Shown here: one piece after another, positions 36,101 to 44,524 of the stretch
Numbering within the stretch: position 1 is the stretch's first letter
How the letters are laid out: every line of letters begins with the position of its first letter
NCBI GenBank assembly: GCA_020883125.1
Contig: JAHREW010000002.1
Location: forward strand, 142,040 to 206,039
Source of the DNA: Microcoleus sp. CAWBG506
GTDB lineage: Bacteria > Cyanobacteriota > Cyanobacteriia > Cyanobacteriales > Microcoleaceae
Direction of reading: 5' to 3'
DNA: 64,000 nucleotides
Program-made: the position numbers and the translations under genes
The notes under the pieces: generated by a model
The model's database searches: none
What the model was told of the DNA's origin: nothing
The model's input: the letters and a program-made list of their open reading frames with translations, nothing else

Positions 36101-37812
36101 TCGCAGCGATCGATTCTGGCAATGTTAATATTATTCCACCAACACCAACACCACAAATACCACTAATACCGGAAATACCAATAACACCGCCAACACCAAC
36201 ACCACAAATACCACTAATACCGGAAATACCAATAACACCGCCAACACCAATAACACCGCCAACACCAATAACACCGCCAACACCAATAACACCGCCAACA
36301 CCACTAACACCGCCAACACCAATAACACCGCCAACACCAATAACACCGCCAACACCAATAAATAGATTTTCATCACTCTTTCCAGGGCCCAACCAACCCT
36401 TAACACCAGAACAACTGCTAAATCAAAACATCATTTTGCGAAACATAGAAGCACCGCGACAAATGATAGTTGGACTCGAAAAAAACTTACCTCCCAAAGC
36501 TATCTTAGATTTCCTCCGTTCAAATCCCCCAAATTTAGCCTTCCTGTCAGCATTTCGCAGCAACATCAGCAGTAACTTTGACCAAGGAAAAGTCTCCGAA
36601 GGTGTAGCTTTACTAGACAAATCTTTCAGCCAAGAATACCAAGAATATTTCGGCCTAAACTTCCCCGACATTGAAGACGAACTGATATCCACCGAAGCAA
36701 CTCAAAAAAAATTAGCAGCCCTCTCCGCAGAAACCGGTGTTAAACCAAGTTTTATTTATCTCTTTTCCCGACCCGAAAAATTAGATTTAGTTTTGCTGAC
36801 AGCTTCAGGTTCCGTCATTCACCAAACTGTGCCACAAGCTAACCGCAAAGAACTGATGCAACTTGTCAGTAAATTCCGGGAAGAAATTACCAAACCGGGT
36901 GCGCGGGGAACTACCAGTTATCTCCCCTATGCCCAACAACTTTATCAGTGGATAATAGCTCCTTTACAACCAACTTTAAAAGAGCGAGGAATTGATACAA
37001 TCTCATTCATCGCTGATAAAGGATTGCGAGGCTTTCCTTTTTCGGCTTTGCACGACGGACAGCAATTTTTGGTAGAAAATTACAATATCAGTCTAATTCC
37101 CAGCGTTAGTTTAACCGATAGTCGTTACATTGATGTCAGAAACCTTCAGGTTTTAGCCATGGGTGCATCGCAGTTTTCTGAGTTGAAACCTTTGCCGGCA
37201 GTTCCTGTTGAAATAGCGGCTATTTCGAGAGATTGGCCGGGAATTAGTTTTCTGAATGAAGGCTTTACTTTGGAGAATTTGAGGCGACAGCATCAAAGTC
37301 GGCCCTTTGGGATTATTCACTTAGCTACTCACGGCGAATTTAAACCAGGATTACCAAGTAATTCTTTTATTCAGTTGTGGAATAGCCGACTGCAACTGGA
37401 TCAATTACGACAGTTGAGATTGAACGACCCCCAGGTAAATTTATTGGTTTTGAGTGCTTGTCGCACTGCGGTGGGAGATGAGGAAGCGGAGTTAGGTTTT
37501 GGGGGATTGGCGGTACAATCTGGGGTGCAAACGGCCTTGGGGAGTTTGTGGTATGTGAGTGACGAAGGTACTTTGGGATTGATGAGTGAATTTTATCAAC
37601 AGTTGAAGACTGCGCCAATTAAGGCTGCGGCGCTGCGAAAAGCGCAAATTGCAATGTTGCGAGGAGATGTGCGTTTGGAGGGTGGCCAATTGCGGGGTTC
37701 AAGTCGAGGTGGAGGGGTGGATTTACCACCGTCGCTGCAAAGTTTTGCAGATACAAAGTTGTCCCATCCTTTTTATTGGTCGGCTTTTGTGATGGTTGGA
37801 AGTCCTTGGTAA
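33148..37812 (+). CDS. TpsA exoprotein fused to a CHAT caspase-like domain
   Basis: A 1554-residue protein joining two normally separate families. After a signal peptide (LFIFPFSLLIFNTFAQAQT) comes a haemagglutinin-type TPS domain: LFHSFQKFGIPEGQVANF near residue 54, NPGIQNILGRISGG, and LFLINPAGMVFGPNASLNV near 115. A long beta-helix region follows (RDINGGEIKLESGQ-type turns) to about 990. Next is a Pro-Thr-rich linker of 51-bp and 18-bp DNA repeats (about 997-1072), then a helical region and a CHAT domain to the end. His1395 in HLATHGEF and Cys1438 in VLSACRTAVG keep the catalytic pair. The CHAT part is related to that of the gene at 26604. Predicted location is the cell surface via a TpsB. 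No other known processing site was seen. Confidence 0.87.
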   Translation: MKNANLKIKKVGLFIFPFSLLIFNTFAQAQTVIPAADGTGTNVTRTDNRYDIGGGSLSGDGANLFHSFQKFGIPEGQVANFLTNPGIQNILGRISGGDASLINGLITVTGGNSNLFLINPAGMVFGPNASLNVPASFTATTATGVGFGSNWFNATGINDFSTLVGTPNSFYFGVASPGSIVNAANLAVAPGQSLALLGGTVISTGNLSAPGGNITVASVGTGSAIRISQPGHLLSLEIATGGNLPISPLVANPVSLPQLLTGSGVNGATGVAVAGDGTVRLVNSGLQVNSGDVAIARSNLTPISDLTAANARLWAANNLTLDGVQLYTTGNLTLTAGNAAQVRDSATHPFLAQAGGNLYIQGDRTIDILTQNAIGALALAPQFQAGGALSLVSNGVISGDAHFVSGGNFSIRNLSGMPGNFVSLFDPIISSEADVFFGDYTGASLKVEAKGSIVAQDITITRPDTALDIGNVSADSDIAILTTTPALILRAGVRNLANTPNVPNAVEGNFDDNETTPLGEEAIFNPGIINSNPLIIVDNISAAGLVSLAAPGTVATRDINGGEIKLESGQGVVVGGRLTSSSTINIQAADNIILTNDISRADVNGNVSFNSSGGSIVTGAIDTGNSGAIELRAFGNVNFGNLQGTKVDIASNSGELGVLSDPNLIVPNTTPVDIAATANISLTASRNLTVGNLNAATVNASSNTGNVTTGAIATTGDVRILAKQLINTGVVTVNPIAQNFIPTVNLDAQTNIATPSINAPAATIAVRASRDLNIGNLQGAAVDVNSDGGQIAIGNSVTTGNINVAASGNVKSGILQGVGVNVKSDSGSIETANTTATRNVNLAAASDINAGILRGVAVDVNSSRGSVTTGNINATETVGVVAGRQITVGRIDVNAVGGDRTATVNLNARNDISVASINATGGTVAIGTPGFVRITNSFLNQNGTPVSISTVGANRQGSVTINHGGANTNPPTPFAIGDARINGSVAAIDSGNVNIIPPTPTPQIPLIPEIPITPPTPTPQIPLIPEIPITPPTPITPPTPITPPTPITPPTPLTPPTPITPPTPITPPTPINRFSSLFPGPNQPLTPEQLLNQNIILRNIEAPRQMIVGLEKNLPPKAILDFLRSNPPNLAFLSAFRSNISSNFDQGKVSEGVALLDKSFSQEYQEYFGLNFPDIEDELISTEATQKKLAALSAETGVKPSFIYLFSRPEKLDLVLLTASGSVIHQTVPQANRKELMQLVSKFREEITKPGARGTTSYLPYAQQLYQWIIAPLQPTLKERGIDTISFIADKGLRGFPFSALHDGQQFLVENYNISLIPSVSLTDSRYIDVRNLQVLAMGASQFSELKPLPAVPVEIAAISRDWPGISFLNEGFTLENLRRQHQSRPFGIIHLATHGEFKPGLPSNSFIQLWNSRLQLDQLRQLRLNDPQVNLLVLSACRTAVGDEEAELGFGGLAVQSGVQTALGSLWYVSDEGTLGLMSEFYQQLKTAPIKAAALRKAQIAMLRGDVRLEGGQLRGSSRGGGVDLPPSLQSFADTKLSHPFYWSAFVMVGSPW
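36138..36363 (+). repeat. proline-threonine linker repeats
   Basis: Two 51-bp units from 36138 and 36189 encode TPTPQIPLIPEIPITPP. From 36241 come six full units and one partial unit of 18 bp, CCAACACCAATAACACCG, encoding PTPITP. All periods are multiples of three. The array is the flexible linker between the beta-helix and CHAT halves of the fusion protein. Unit number is likely to vary between strains. Confidence 0.93.
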
Positions 37813-37857
37813 TTGGGTATTGAGATGGGCGAATGTTACCATCGATGAAGCCCACAG

Positions 37858-37962
37858 CCAGGACACGGCAGTGCCGTTTCCCTACTATTAATCGGGCGAT
37901 GGTTACATCCGAGGGAGTGCGATCAATGTTTTGGGGTAGGGCAACGGCATTGCCGTGTCCTC
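37858..37962. repeat. paired ACGGCA-TGCCGT palindromes
   Basis: AGGACACGGCAGTGCCGTTTCC near 37861 and GGCAACGGCATTGCCGTGTCC near 37938 are two imperfect copies in inverted context between the convergent exoprotein-CHAT gene and the restriction gene. They may also serve as hairpins ending transcription. Confidence 0.8.
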
Positions 37963-37969
37963 AATTGCC

Positions 37970-40684
37970 TTAATTTGAAGCCGTCGGCCCAACTATTGGC
38001 TGACCTTGTTTTTCGGTTTCTGCTAGTTGTAGATTTAATGCCAGCAATTGGTCTAAGATATTGTCACTGTCAATAAATCCGTAAGCTTGCATTACTGCGC
38101 GATCGAGCGCTTCATGAAGTTTATAAAGTTGGCTGGTTGGTTCTGCAAAAAACTTATTGTAAAGTTGAGTAATTCCCCACTGTTTCGCTGACATTTGTTG
38201 CGTGCGGTATTCGTGCAATTCTACCGCAGTGGCTCGAATTTCCTCTACTAATTGACGAGTCGGTGTCTGGGGAAATGGGAAAGTTTCAAAACAGGTATTG
38301 TGGGTGTAGCGAATATCACCTTTCAGGGTAGAGCTTTGAGCTTTCACCCAAAGACGATGAACTTTAGATGTGAGAATGCCAAGAATATAAAATTCCTCTG
38401 AAGCAACTACTGTAGTTGAGTCTGCTGGTAGGCAGCTACAATCAACAGGAATAAAAATAAACCACTTGGAAACTCGCGAAACATTAAAATAGCAGCAAGA
38501 CAAAGACGCGATCGCCTTTCTCATTGCAGGCCGCTTTTCGCCATATTTCCACCAATTAAGCTTAGTGATTTCTCTACGATTTTCTTCTCGTTCAGGCTTA
38601 ACATTTGCTTTCACATATTCAAAAAGTAGCACATAATCACTCGCTTGTTCAATAGTCAGATCGTTGAAATCAATAATCCAGCGTTCCGGCGTACCGTTAG
38701 GATTTCGTACTAAATTTTCCCCACTTGAATAAAGTTTAAGCACTTCTTGGTTTTTCGCATCAGCTTTCACCCAATTTTCAACTTGTTGCTGAGTTACAAT
38801 AAATCCTTTTCCAACCGGAATTACACCTTGAAAGCATCTGTTTGAATTTGCTAACAATTTCGACGCTTGAGAAACATCAATCGTAGCTTGCAGCGAAGAA
38901 TTAATACTTAAAACTGGGCGGCTATCTAAAATGTAACGTTTCGGATCTTCCTTACTCCAATTAACAATACTCACATGAACTTTAGCTTCACAAGACCAAG
39001 GTTGAGTAGAAATAGCATCATAAATATAACCGCCATTTTTAGCAATATAATCTAAACCAGCAGCCCGGCTTTTCCCTTGACTGATTGAATTGGTAGCCAC
39101 CAAACCAGCCCTGCCATTACTGCCTAAATTATTATGAGCAATCCGAAACCAATAAGAGCAAAAATCAACAGAATCTTTGACATCAGAAAACCGTTCAAAT
39201 ACGCGGTCAATATATTTGTCATTCAGTGTCATTCTCATATGCTTTCCCCCTAAAAATGGCGGATTTCCGATAATCGCGTCAGCCTTCACCCAATCAGTAA
39301 ACAAAGCATCAGCACAGATAATATTTTGATCCAAAGTATCCAAAGGCAAAGAAGGTTCTTGCAATCCCAAATTATCGATCGCCACCTTGCGGCCAATCAT
39401 CAGTGTCACCCGCGCCAACTCCACCGCAAACGAGTTAATATCCATACCATAAAATTGCTGCGGCGTCACTACTGAAAGGTAAACTTTTGAACCTTCAAAC
39501 TCATTTAACTTATCTAACAATAACTTTTCAATCTGCTTAAGTTCCTGATATGCCACATAAAGAAAATTTCCCGAACCGCAGGCGGGATCTAGTACCCGAT
39601 ATCTACCTATTTCCTGGTGCAGAATTTGCAGTTGCTTAACTGTAGTTGCAGCTTGAATCCGTTCCTCCCAGTAATAAGTAATCGTTGGCAAAACAATCCG
39701 CCGAATGTCTCCCTCTGAGGTGAAGTGAATGCCATGTGCGTGTCGTTGTTTTTTATCATTTTTCAATGCCCCCTCAAAGATATTGCCAAAAATAGAAGGG
39801 CGTACTTTACTCCAATTTTGCTCGGCACAAACTTCTAAGATTTTCAACTCTCCTTGTTGCAATTCTATGGGGTGAATCTCTGAAAATAAGCCGCCGTTAA
39901 AATATTCCACACCTTCATAACGTCCCGCCGGCGTGACTCCATCCTGATTCATTGCTTGAAATAAGCCGCCTAAAACATCGTAGGTACTTGCCCCTTCTAA
40001 GCAATCTTTAACGCAGCGAGTAAAAAGTCCTAGCGGCAAAAGTCCCCTATCTTCTGCAAACATTGCTAACACGCACTGCAACACAAATCGCTGGGCTTGA
40101 AGCTGATTAAATTTAGGAGATTTGCGCTCTTTTTCGCGCTCAATTAGCATTTCCAGCAACATCCCCATTCTGCTAGCAGCTTTTTCGGTAATCTCGACTT
40201 GGTTATTTTTGAATATGGGGCGGCGGGCGACAGATTCCATAAAGGCAAAAGCAGGCGATCGCGCTGGCAATTGCTTTAATGCTATAATGTCTAAAGCTTC
40301 ATCGGGCTGAAGGTCAAAATCGTAGATGTGAAATTCATCGAAATTGCACATCATCACGTAGCGAGGGCGATCTTCTTTTTTGAGGCGCAGATAATACCGC
40401 TCAGTTTGGGCGCGATACTCCCTTTTAGTTAGGTTTTCTCCCCGCTTTTTCATTTCTATTAAAACGTGCTTTTTCCACACCAAATCAGCAAATCCCATTT
40501 GACCTTTTTTGCTGCTTTTTTCTATGCGTTCCTCATAGGTTGCGCCAGCTTCCAATGCCCCTTCATGACCGAAAGCCTGAAAGAATCGGTCTAAAAATAC
40601 TTGTGCTTGTCCTTTTTCATCGCCTGTAATGTTTTGCTGGCAGTAGGTGACGAATTTCTGGAGGCTTTCAGGGGTGGCTGGCAT
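37970..40684 (-). CDS. single-chain restriction-modification enzyme (Type IIG/IIL, MmeI-like)
   Basis: A 904-residue protein combining nuclease, methyltransferase and target recognition. The N-terminal PD-(D/E)XK-type nuclease has MGFADLVWKKHVLIEMKKRG near residue 62, with an Asp and the Glu-Met-Lys triad. A helical connector follows. The adenine methyltransferase has motif I VLDPACGSGNFLYVAYQEL near 365 and motif IV IGNPPFLGGKHM near 475. The C-terminal 330 residues would hold the target recognition domain. No separate specificity or methylase gene is adjacent, as expected for this class. The DNA sequence recognised cannot be read from the protein. It starts from ATG 40684, 174 bp from divergent ureD. 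Confidence 0.87.
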   Translation of the reverse strand: MPATPESLQKFVTYCQQNITGDEKGQAQVFLDRFFQAFGHEGALEAGATYEERIEKSSKKGQMGFADLVWKKHVLIEMKKRGENLTKREYRAQTERYYLRLKKEDRPRYVMMCNFDEFHIYDFDLQPDEALDIIALKQLPARSPAFAFMESVARRPIFKNNQVEITEKAASRMGMLLEMLIEREKERKSPKFNQLQAQRFVLQCVLAMFAEDRGLLPLGLFTRCVKDCLEGASTYDVLGGLFQAMNQDGVTPAGRYEGVEYFNGGLFSEIHPIELQQGELKILEVCAEQNWSKVRPSIFGNIFEGALKNDKKQRHAHGIHFTSEGDIRRIVLPTITYYWEERIQAATTVKQLQILHQEIGRYRVLDPACGSGNFLYVAYQELKQIEKLLLDKLNEFEGSKVYLSVVTPQQFYGMDINSFAVELARVTLMIGRKVAIDNLGLQEPSLPLDTLDQNIICADALFTDWVKADAIIGNPPFLGGKHMRMTLNDKYIDRVFERFSDVKDSVDFCSYWFRIAHNNLGSNGRAGLVATNSISQGKSRAAGLDYIAKNGGYIYDAISTQPWSCEAKVHVSIVNWSKEDPKRYILDSRPVLSINSSLQATIDVSQASKLLANSNRCFQGVIPVGKGFIVTQQQVENWVKADAKNQEVLKLYSSGENLVRNPNGTPERWIIDFNDLTIEQASDYVLLFEYVKANVKPEREENRREITKLNWWKYGEKRPAMRKAIASLSCCYFNVSRVSKWFIFIPVDCSCLPADSTTVVASEEFYILGILTSKVHRLWVKAQSSTLKGDIRYTHNTCFETFPFPQTPTRQLVEEIRATAVELHEYRTQQMSAKQWGITQLYNKFFAEPTSQLYKLHEALDRAVMQAYGFIDSDNILDQLLALNLQLAETEKQGQPIVGPTASN

Positions 40685-40755
40685 GGGAGGATAATTTAAA
40701 ACGCATATTAATTAGTATAATCTGCTATCTTGTATTATTGTTACAGCGTATCCCC

Positions 40756-40812
40756 GTAGGGACACGGCAATGCCGTGTCCCTACGGGGAGGGACACGGCA
40801 ATGCCGTGTCCT
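40756..40812. repeat. two palindromes in the ureD upstream region
   Basis: GGGACACGGCAATGCCGTGTCC (40757 region) and a second copy 33 bp on at 40789, separated by CTACGGGGAG. They belong to the 2371 family and lie in the divergent gap between the restriction gene and ureD, where the ureD promoter should be. Confidence 0.88.
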
Positions 40813-40858
40813 GAGATCGATATTTTTGATAATATCTATTCTTGAATTCTAAAAATCT

Positions 40859-41734
40859 GTGATTCAAAACTCGACTGACACACCTACAAACAACATTCAA
40901 AATGGATGGCACGGCCGCCTAAATTTAGTCTATGCCAACCGCAATGGCTCAACTCAAATCATCCAAAATCAAATGCAAGCACCACTAAAAGTGCAGCGCC
41001 CGTTCTATCCTGAAGGTAAAGAGATTTGTCACAGTGTCATTTTACACACGGCTGGGGGAGTTGTTGGGGGCGATCGCCTTTCGAGCCATTTTCACCTCCA
41101 ACCCGACGCCAAAGCCTTGATTACCAGCGCTGCTGCTGCTAAAATCTATCGTAGCAGCGGACTAGAATCGCAACAAACTATCGACATTCAATTAGAATCT
41201 GCTGCTAACTTAGAATGGCTACCCCAGGAAACAATCGTTTTTGATGGCGCAATTTATCAGCAAAATTTGCGGGTAGAATTAGCACCAACAGCGAGGATTT
41301 TACTGTGGGAAATTACGCGATTTGGACGCAGTGCTAGGGGCGAAAAATTCTTGTCTGGAAAATGGCGATCGCACACCGAAGTTTGGCAACAAAACAGGCC
41401 TTTATGGATTGATAGACAATTGCTCATAGGCGGGGAAAAAATGCTCCAAAGTCCCCACGGACTCGCCGGAAAACCCGTAGTTGCCACCCTCGCTTGGGTT
41501 GGAACACCTGTCACCCCAGAAATTGTGGAAAAACTGCGTGCTTTGCCCTCCGAGGCAACAATTAATCCTGGTAATTGTACCATCGGCATCACTCGTATTC
41601 CTAACGGTTTGCTGTGTAGATATCGCGGTACATCCACCACCGCAGCTAGAGACTGGTTTGTCAGCATTTGGGACTTGCTTCGCCTATTTTTTTCAGAACG
41701 CCCTTGCTGTTTGCCACGTGTTTGGATAAAATAG
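40859..41734 (+). CDS. ureD: urease accessory protein UreD
   Basis: Chaperone that with UreF and UreG delivers nickel to the urease active site. The 291-residue protein has family features: GRLNLVYANRNGSTQI near residue 20, QAPLKVQRPFYPEG near 40, LHTAGGVVGGDRL near 64 and the ITSAAAAKIYRS stretch near 86. LLWEITRFGRSARGE is near 143, and RDWFVSIWDLLR is near the C-terminus. The start is GTG at 40859. It is the first urease gene here, separated from ureA by a MITE and a toxin-antitoxin pair. ureE, ureF and ureG are not in the window. Confidence 0.92.
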   Translation: MIQNSTDTPTNNIQNGWHGRLNLVYANRNGSTQIIQNQMQAPLKVQRPFYPEGKEICHSVILHTAGGVVGGDRLSSHFHLQPDAKALITSAAAAKIYRSSGLESQQTIDIQLESAANLEWLPQETIVFDGAIYQQNLRVELAPTARILLWEITRFGRSARGEKFLSGKWRSHTEVWQQNRPLWIDRQLLIGGEKMLQSPHGLAGKPVVATLAWVGTPVTPEIVEKLRALPSEATINPGNCTIGITRIPNGLLCRYRGTSTTAARDWFVSIWDLLRLFFSERPCCLPRVWIK

Positions 41735-41757
41735 GAATACATTTGAGTTTTAATGTA

Positions 41758-41864
41758 TAGGACTTACACAAAAAACCCGGTTTCTTCCAAAAATCATCGC
41801 TTTTTTCGATAAATATTGAGGCAGAAACCGGGTTTTTGCCCCCGTGCATAAGTCCTGTGTATAG
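41758..41864. mobile_element. roughly 105-bp MITE, copy 1
   Basis: Ends are TAGGACTTACACAAAAAACC at the left and GTGCATAAGTCCTGTG at the right, with CCCGGTTTCT / AGAAACCGGG pairing inside. A closely similar element is at 43243-43347. Size, terminal inverted repeats and lack of coding capacity fit a non-autonomous element. It lies just after ureD and 22 bp before the MntA-type gene. Confidence 0.8.
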
Positions 41865-41885
41865 TTCATAACTATAGTCAATAAA

Positions 41886-42212
41886 ATGCAACTCACTACC
41901 CCAGAACCAGACAAACAACTGCCCATTAGTATTCCCCATGACCAGATAGCTGAGTTTTGTCAAAAAAATGCGATCGCCAAACTTTCTATTTTCGGTTCAG
42001 TGCTGCGAAGCGACTTTAGACCCGACAGTGACATTGACTTACTGGTAGAATTTATACCAGGACAAAAAATTGGGTGGCGGATAGTCACTATGGAAATTGA
42101 ACTAACAGAAATGTTAGGACGTCAAGTAGATTTACGAACACCGGAAGAATTGAGTCAATATTTTAGGCAAAAAGTTATTGATTCAGCACAGGTGTTGTAT
42201 GTTCATAGATGA
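41886..42212 (+). CDS. mntA: MntA-type nucleotidyltransferase antitoxin
   Basis: A 108-residue minimal nucleotidyltransferase. The active-site motif GSX10DXD is complete: Gly37-Ser38, Asp49 and Asp51 in FGSVLRSDFRPDSDIDLLVE, and a third acidic residue Asp82 in GRQVDLRT. MntA antitoxins are known to silence their HEPN toxin by adding AMP to a tyrosine next to its active site. The HepT-type gene overlaps the end of this gene by 14 bp, the usual arrangement. The pair is inserted between ureD and ureA. Codon use does not look foreign by eye. Confidence 0.88.
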   Translation: MQLTTPEPDKQLPISIPHDQIAEFCQKNAIAKLSIFGSVLRSDFRPDSDIDLLVEFIPGQKIGWRIVTMEIELTEMLGRQVDLRTPEELSQYFRQKVIDSAQVLYVHR

Positions 42213-42534
42213 TAATACTCGTCTACGTCATATGCTGAATGCAGCAAAAGAAGCTGTCTTATTTTCTGCAAACACAAGCAGGAAAGATCTTGACAATAAC
42301 CGAATGTTAACATTATCTTTAGTCAAGTGTATTGAGATTGTCGGCGAGGCTGCTTCTCGCATCAGTACAGACCGTCAAAAGGAATTACCACAAATCCCCT
42401 GGTCACAAGTCATCGGTATGAGGAATCGCCTTATTCACGCTTACTTCGAGGTGAACTTAGATATAGTTTGGGATGTAATTACCGATGATTTACCGTTGTT
42501 GATAGTTGAACTTGAAAAAATAATTGAATTCTAG
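42199..42534 (+). CDS. hepT: HepT-type HEPN ribonuclease toxin
   Basis: A 111-residue all-helical HEPN (DUF86) protein. It carries the RX4HXY motif in [13 protein letters not shown]: Arg75 and His80 form the RNase site, and Tyr82 is the residue modified by MntA in studied systems. The ATG at 42199 is preceded by AGGTG and lies inside the end of the mntA gene. An in-frame TTG at 42178 is a weaker start. Together with MntA this forms a type VII toxin-antitoxin module. It is in the middle of the urease genes, 44 bp before ureA. Confidence 0.88.
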   Translation: MFIDDNTRLRHMLNAAKEAVLFSANTSRKDLDNNRMLTLSLVKCIEIVGEAASRISTDRQKELPQIPWSQVIGMRNRLIHAYFEVNLDIVWDVITDDLPLLIVELEKIIEF

Positions 42535-42577
42535 TTTAACTTCAGCCAAAAATTCGATCGCACTTACCAGAATAAAA

Positions 42578-42880
42578 ATGCAACTCACCCCCCAAGAAAA
42601 AGACAAACTACTGATTTTCACCGCCGCCCTGGTAGCAGAGCGCCGGAAACAAAGAGGTTTAAAATTAAACTATCCAGAAGCACTAGCCTACATTTCCGCA
42701 GCCATTTTAGAAGGAGCCAGAGATGGCCTCACCGTCGCGGATTTAATGAGTTATGGCACAACTCTCCTGACGCGGGAAGATGTGATGGAAGGCATACCAG
42801 AAATGGTGCATGAAGTCCAGGTAGAGGCGACTTTTCCTGATGGTACTAAACTCGTTACAGTCCACGATCCGATCCGTTAA
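42578..42880 (+). CDS. ureA: urease subunit gamma
   Basis: The small structural subunit of urease. With the start at ATG 42578 the protein is 100 residues, the canonical length: [47 protein letters not shown] near 64 and [19 protein letters not shown] near 75. An upstream in-frame start at 42524 would add 18 unrelated residues and overlap the HepT gene, so it is rejected. It is 33 bp before ureB. Confidence 0.95.
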   Translation: MQLTPQEKDKLLIFTAALVAERRKQRGLKLNYPEALAYISAAILEGARDGLTVADLMSYGTTLLTREDVMEGIPEMVHEVQVEATFPDGTKLVTVHDPIR

Positions 42881-42913
42881 AAAATTAACCGCATAAACTC
42901 GCAGGAGGAAAAG

Positions 42914-43225
42914 ATGATTCCAGGGGAAATGATTATTTTAGCAGGTGAAATAGAACTAAATGCAGGTCGTCCAACAGTGCGGTTGCTGGTAGGAAATACG
43001 GGAGATAGACCGATACAAGTCGGCTCCCACTATCACTTTTACGAAGCCAACGAAGCCTTAGAATTTAATCGAGAACAAGCAAAAGGAATGCGATTAGATA
43101 TTCCAGCGGGAACCGCAGTGAGATTTGAACCCGGAGATGAAAGGGAAGTGCAATTAGTACCTTTTGTAGGTAGTCGTCAAGTCTACGGCTTTAATGGAAA
43201 AGTGAATGGTGAGTTAGATGGGTGA
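42914..43225 (+). CDS. ureB: urease subunit beta
   Basis: Structural subunit of urease, 103 residues: [40 protein letters not shown] near 34 and [19 protein letters not shown] near 68. The strong ribosome binding site AGGAGG lies 7 bases before the ATG. In most cyanobacteria ureC follows directly. Here a MITE and two other genes, about 2 kb in all, separate ureB from ureC. Confidence 0.95.
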   Translation: MIPGEMIILAGEIELNAGRPTVRLLVGNTGDRPIQVGSHYHFYEANEALEFNREQAKGMRLDIPAGTAVRFEPGDEREVQLVPFVGSRQVYGFNGKVNGELDG

Positions 43226-43242
43226 GAAAAAATTCAACTATT

Positions 43243-43347
43243 ATAGGACTTACGCCAAAAACCCGGTTTATGATAAAAATCCTGCATCTATGCGAGAGAT
43301 ATTGACAGATAAACCTGGTTTTTGGCAGCCGTGCGTAAGTCCTGTAT
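43243..43347. mobile_element. roughly 105-bp MITE, copy 2
   Basis: Left end ATAGGACTTACGCCAAAAAC, right end GCCGTGCGTAAGTCCTGTAT, with CCCGGTTTATG / AAACCTGGTTT inside. It shares ends and layout with copy 1 at 41758. It lies 18 bp after the ureB stop and 34 bp before the ATPase gene start. Confidence 0.8.
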
Positions 43348-43381
43348 TATCAACAATATTACGAAAACGACAGGTAGCGAA

Positions 43382-44524
43382 ATGACACCGCACTCTCGAA
43401 TAACCTCAATCAAAATTCAAGGTTATAGACCATTCCGAGATTTTACTGCTCCATTGGAACCACTAGAAATTATTGTCGGAGCTAATGGTTCTGGGAAATC
43501 AAGCCTGTTTGAGTTTCTAAAATTTTTGACCGACAGTATGGAAAGCGAGATTCCTAACGAAATTATTAAGGGTTCTATCGGTCAACAGATTTTTCATCTT
43601 CCCGGCTCAGAAAAGTTTGAATGGGAGCTTAAAATTGATACAGGTGAGTCTAATATCTCCTATCAAGGAGAACTCATGGGACCGAGAAGCAATCCGCAAA
43701 TTTCTTTCGAGCGAGTTGAGTCATCTCAACATTTGTTCATGGATATTAAAGGTACTGAAGGTTTGTATCGCGAACCAGGATATGCAGAGACAAATCGCGT
43801 ATTTCCCAAACGCAATCAACTCGCACTCAGGACAATAACAAATCCAGGTTTAGCAACTCTTTATAAACTACGAGAGTATATCGGGGAGTGGAAATTTTAC
43901 AGTTCATTTAACATTGCTAATCACAAAATTCGCAAATCTGTTCTCATTGAACAAGAACCAGTGTTGGATGAAGATGCAGGCAATTTGAGTTCAGTATTAC
44001 ACTATTTAATGACTGAACATAGCGCCGTTTTTGATAACCTGCAACAACATTTACAATCTGTTATTCCAGGATTCAAAAAATTGACTGTAAAAGCTCGCGG
44101 CGGGCCTGGGGAAGTTATCGCATTTTGGCAGGAAAAGGGGATTAACCAGGATTTAAGTCTTGCGGATTTATCCGATGGTATTCTAAGATTAATTTGTTGG
44201 ATTTGTCTTTGTTTGCACCCGAAACCACCCTCTCTAATTTGTATTGATGAGCCGGATCAAGGTGTTCATCCTCGGACACTCCCTCTTTTAGCAGGATTGT
44301 TTGAAAAAGCTGCTGAACGCACTCAAGTTTTTTTGGCTACACATTCTTCTTATTTTTTAACCCAATTTGATATTTCCCAAATTGCTGTGATGCGAAAGGA
44401 GAATGGAGAATCAAAGTTTATTAAACCTGGTGATTCCAAAGTTTTAACAGATATGCTTGATGACTTTGGGACAGAGGAAATTGAAAAACTCCACCGCAGT
44501 GATGAATTGGAGCTTCTACCATGA
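43382..44524 (+). CDS. AAA (ABC/SMC-like) ATPase of a putative defence pair
   Basis: A 380-residue P-loop ATPase of the AAA_21/RecF-like type. It has ITSIKIQGYRPFRDF at the N-terminus, Walker A GANGSGKS at residues 33-40, an ABC-type signature-like LADLSDGILRLI near 260, Walker B SLICIDEPDQGVHP near 284 and a histidine switch THSSYFLTQF near 320. The start is ATG at 43382 after AGGTAGCG; an upstream in-frame start at 43322 would lie inside the MITE. The stop overlaps the next gene by four bases (ATGA), typical of a two-gene system. This resembles abortive-infection or OLD/RloA-type pairs. Defence is an inference; the substrate is unknown. Confidence 0.85.
   Translation: MTPHSRITSIKIQGYRPFRDFTAPLEPLEIIVGANGSGKSSLFEFLKFLTDSMESEIPNEIIKGSIGQQIFHLPGSEKFEWELKIDTGESNISYQGELMGPRSNPQISFERVESSQHLFMDIKGTEGLYREPGYAETNRVFPKRNQLALRTITNPGLATLYKLREYIGEWKFYSSFNIANHKIRKSVLIEQEPVLDEDAGNLSSVLHYLMTEHSAVFDNLQQHLQSVIPGFKKLTVKARGGPGEVIAFWQEKGINQDLSLADLSDGILRLICWICLCLHPKPPSLICIDEPDQGVHPRTLPLLAGLFEKAAERTQVFLATHSSYFLTQFDISQIAVMRKENGESKFIKPGDSKVLTDMLDDFGTEEIEKLHRSDELELLP

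Noticed and set aside
36033-36406. Minus-strand Gly/Val- and Leu/Val-rich frames opposite the Pro-Thr linker
   Set aside because: They are antisense shadows of an 18-bp coding repeat in a clear plus-strand gene.
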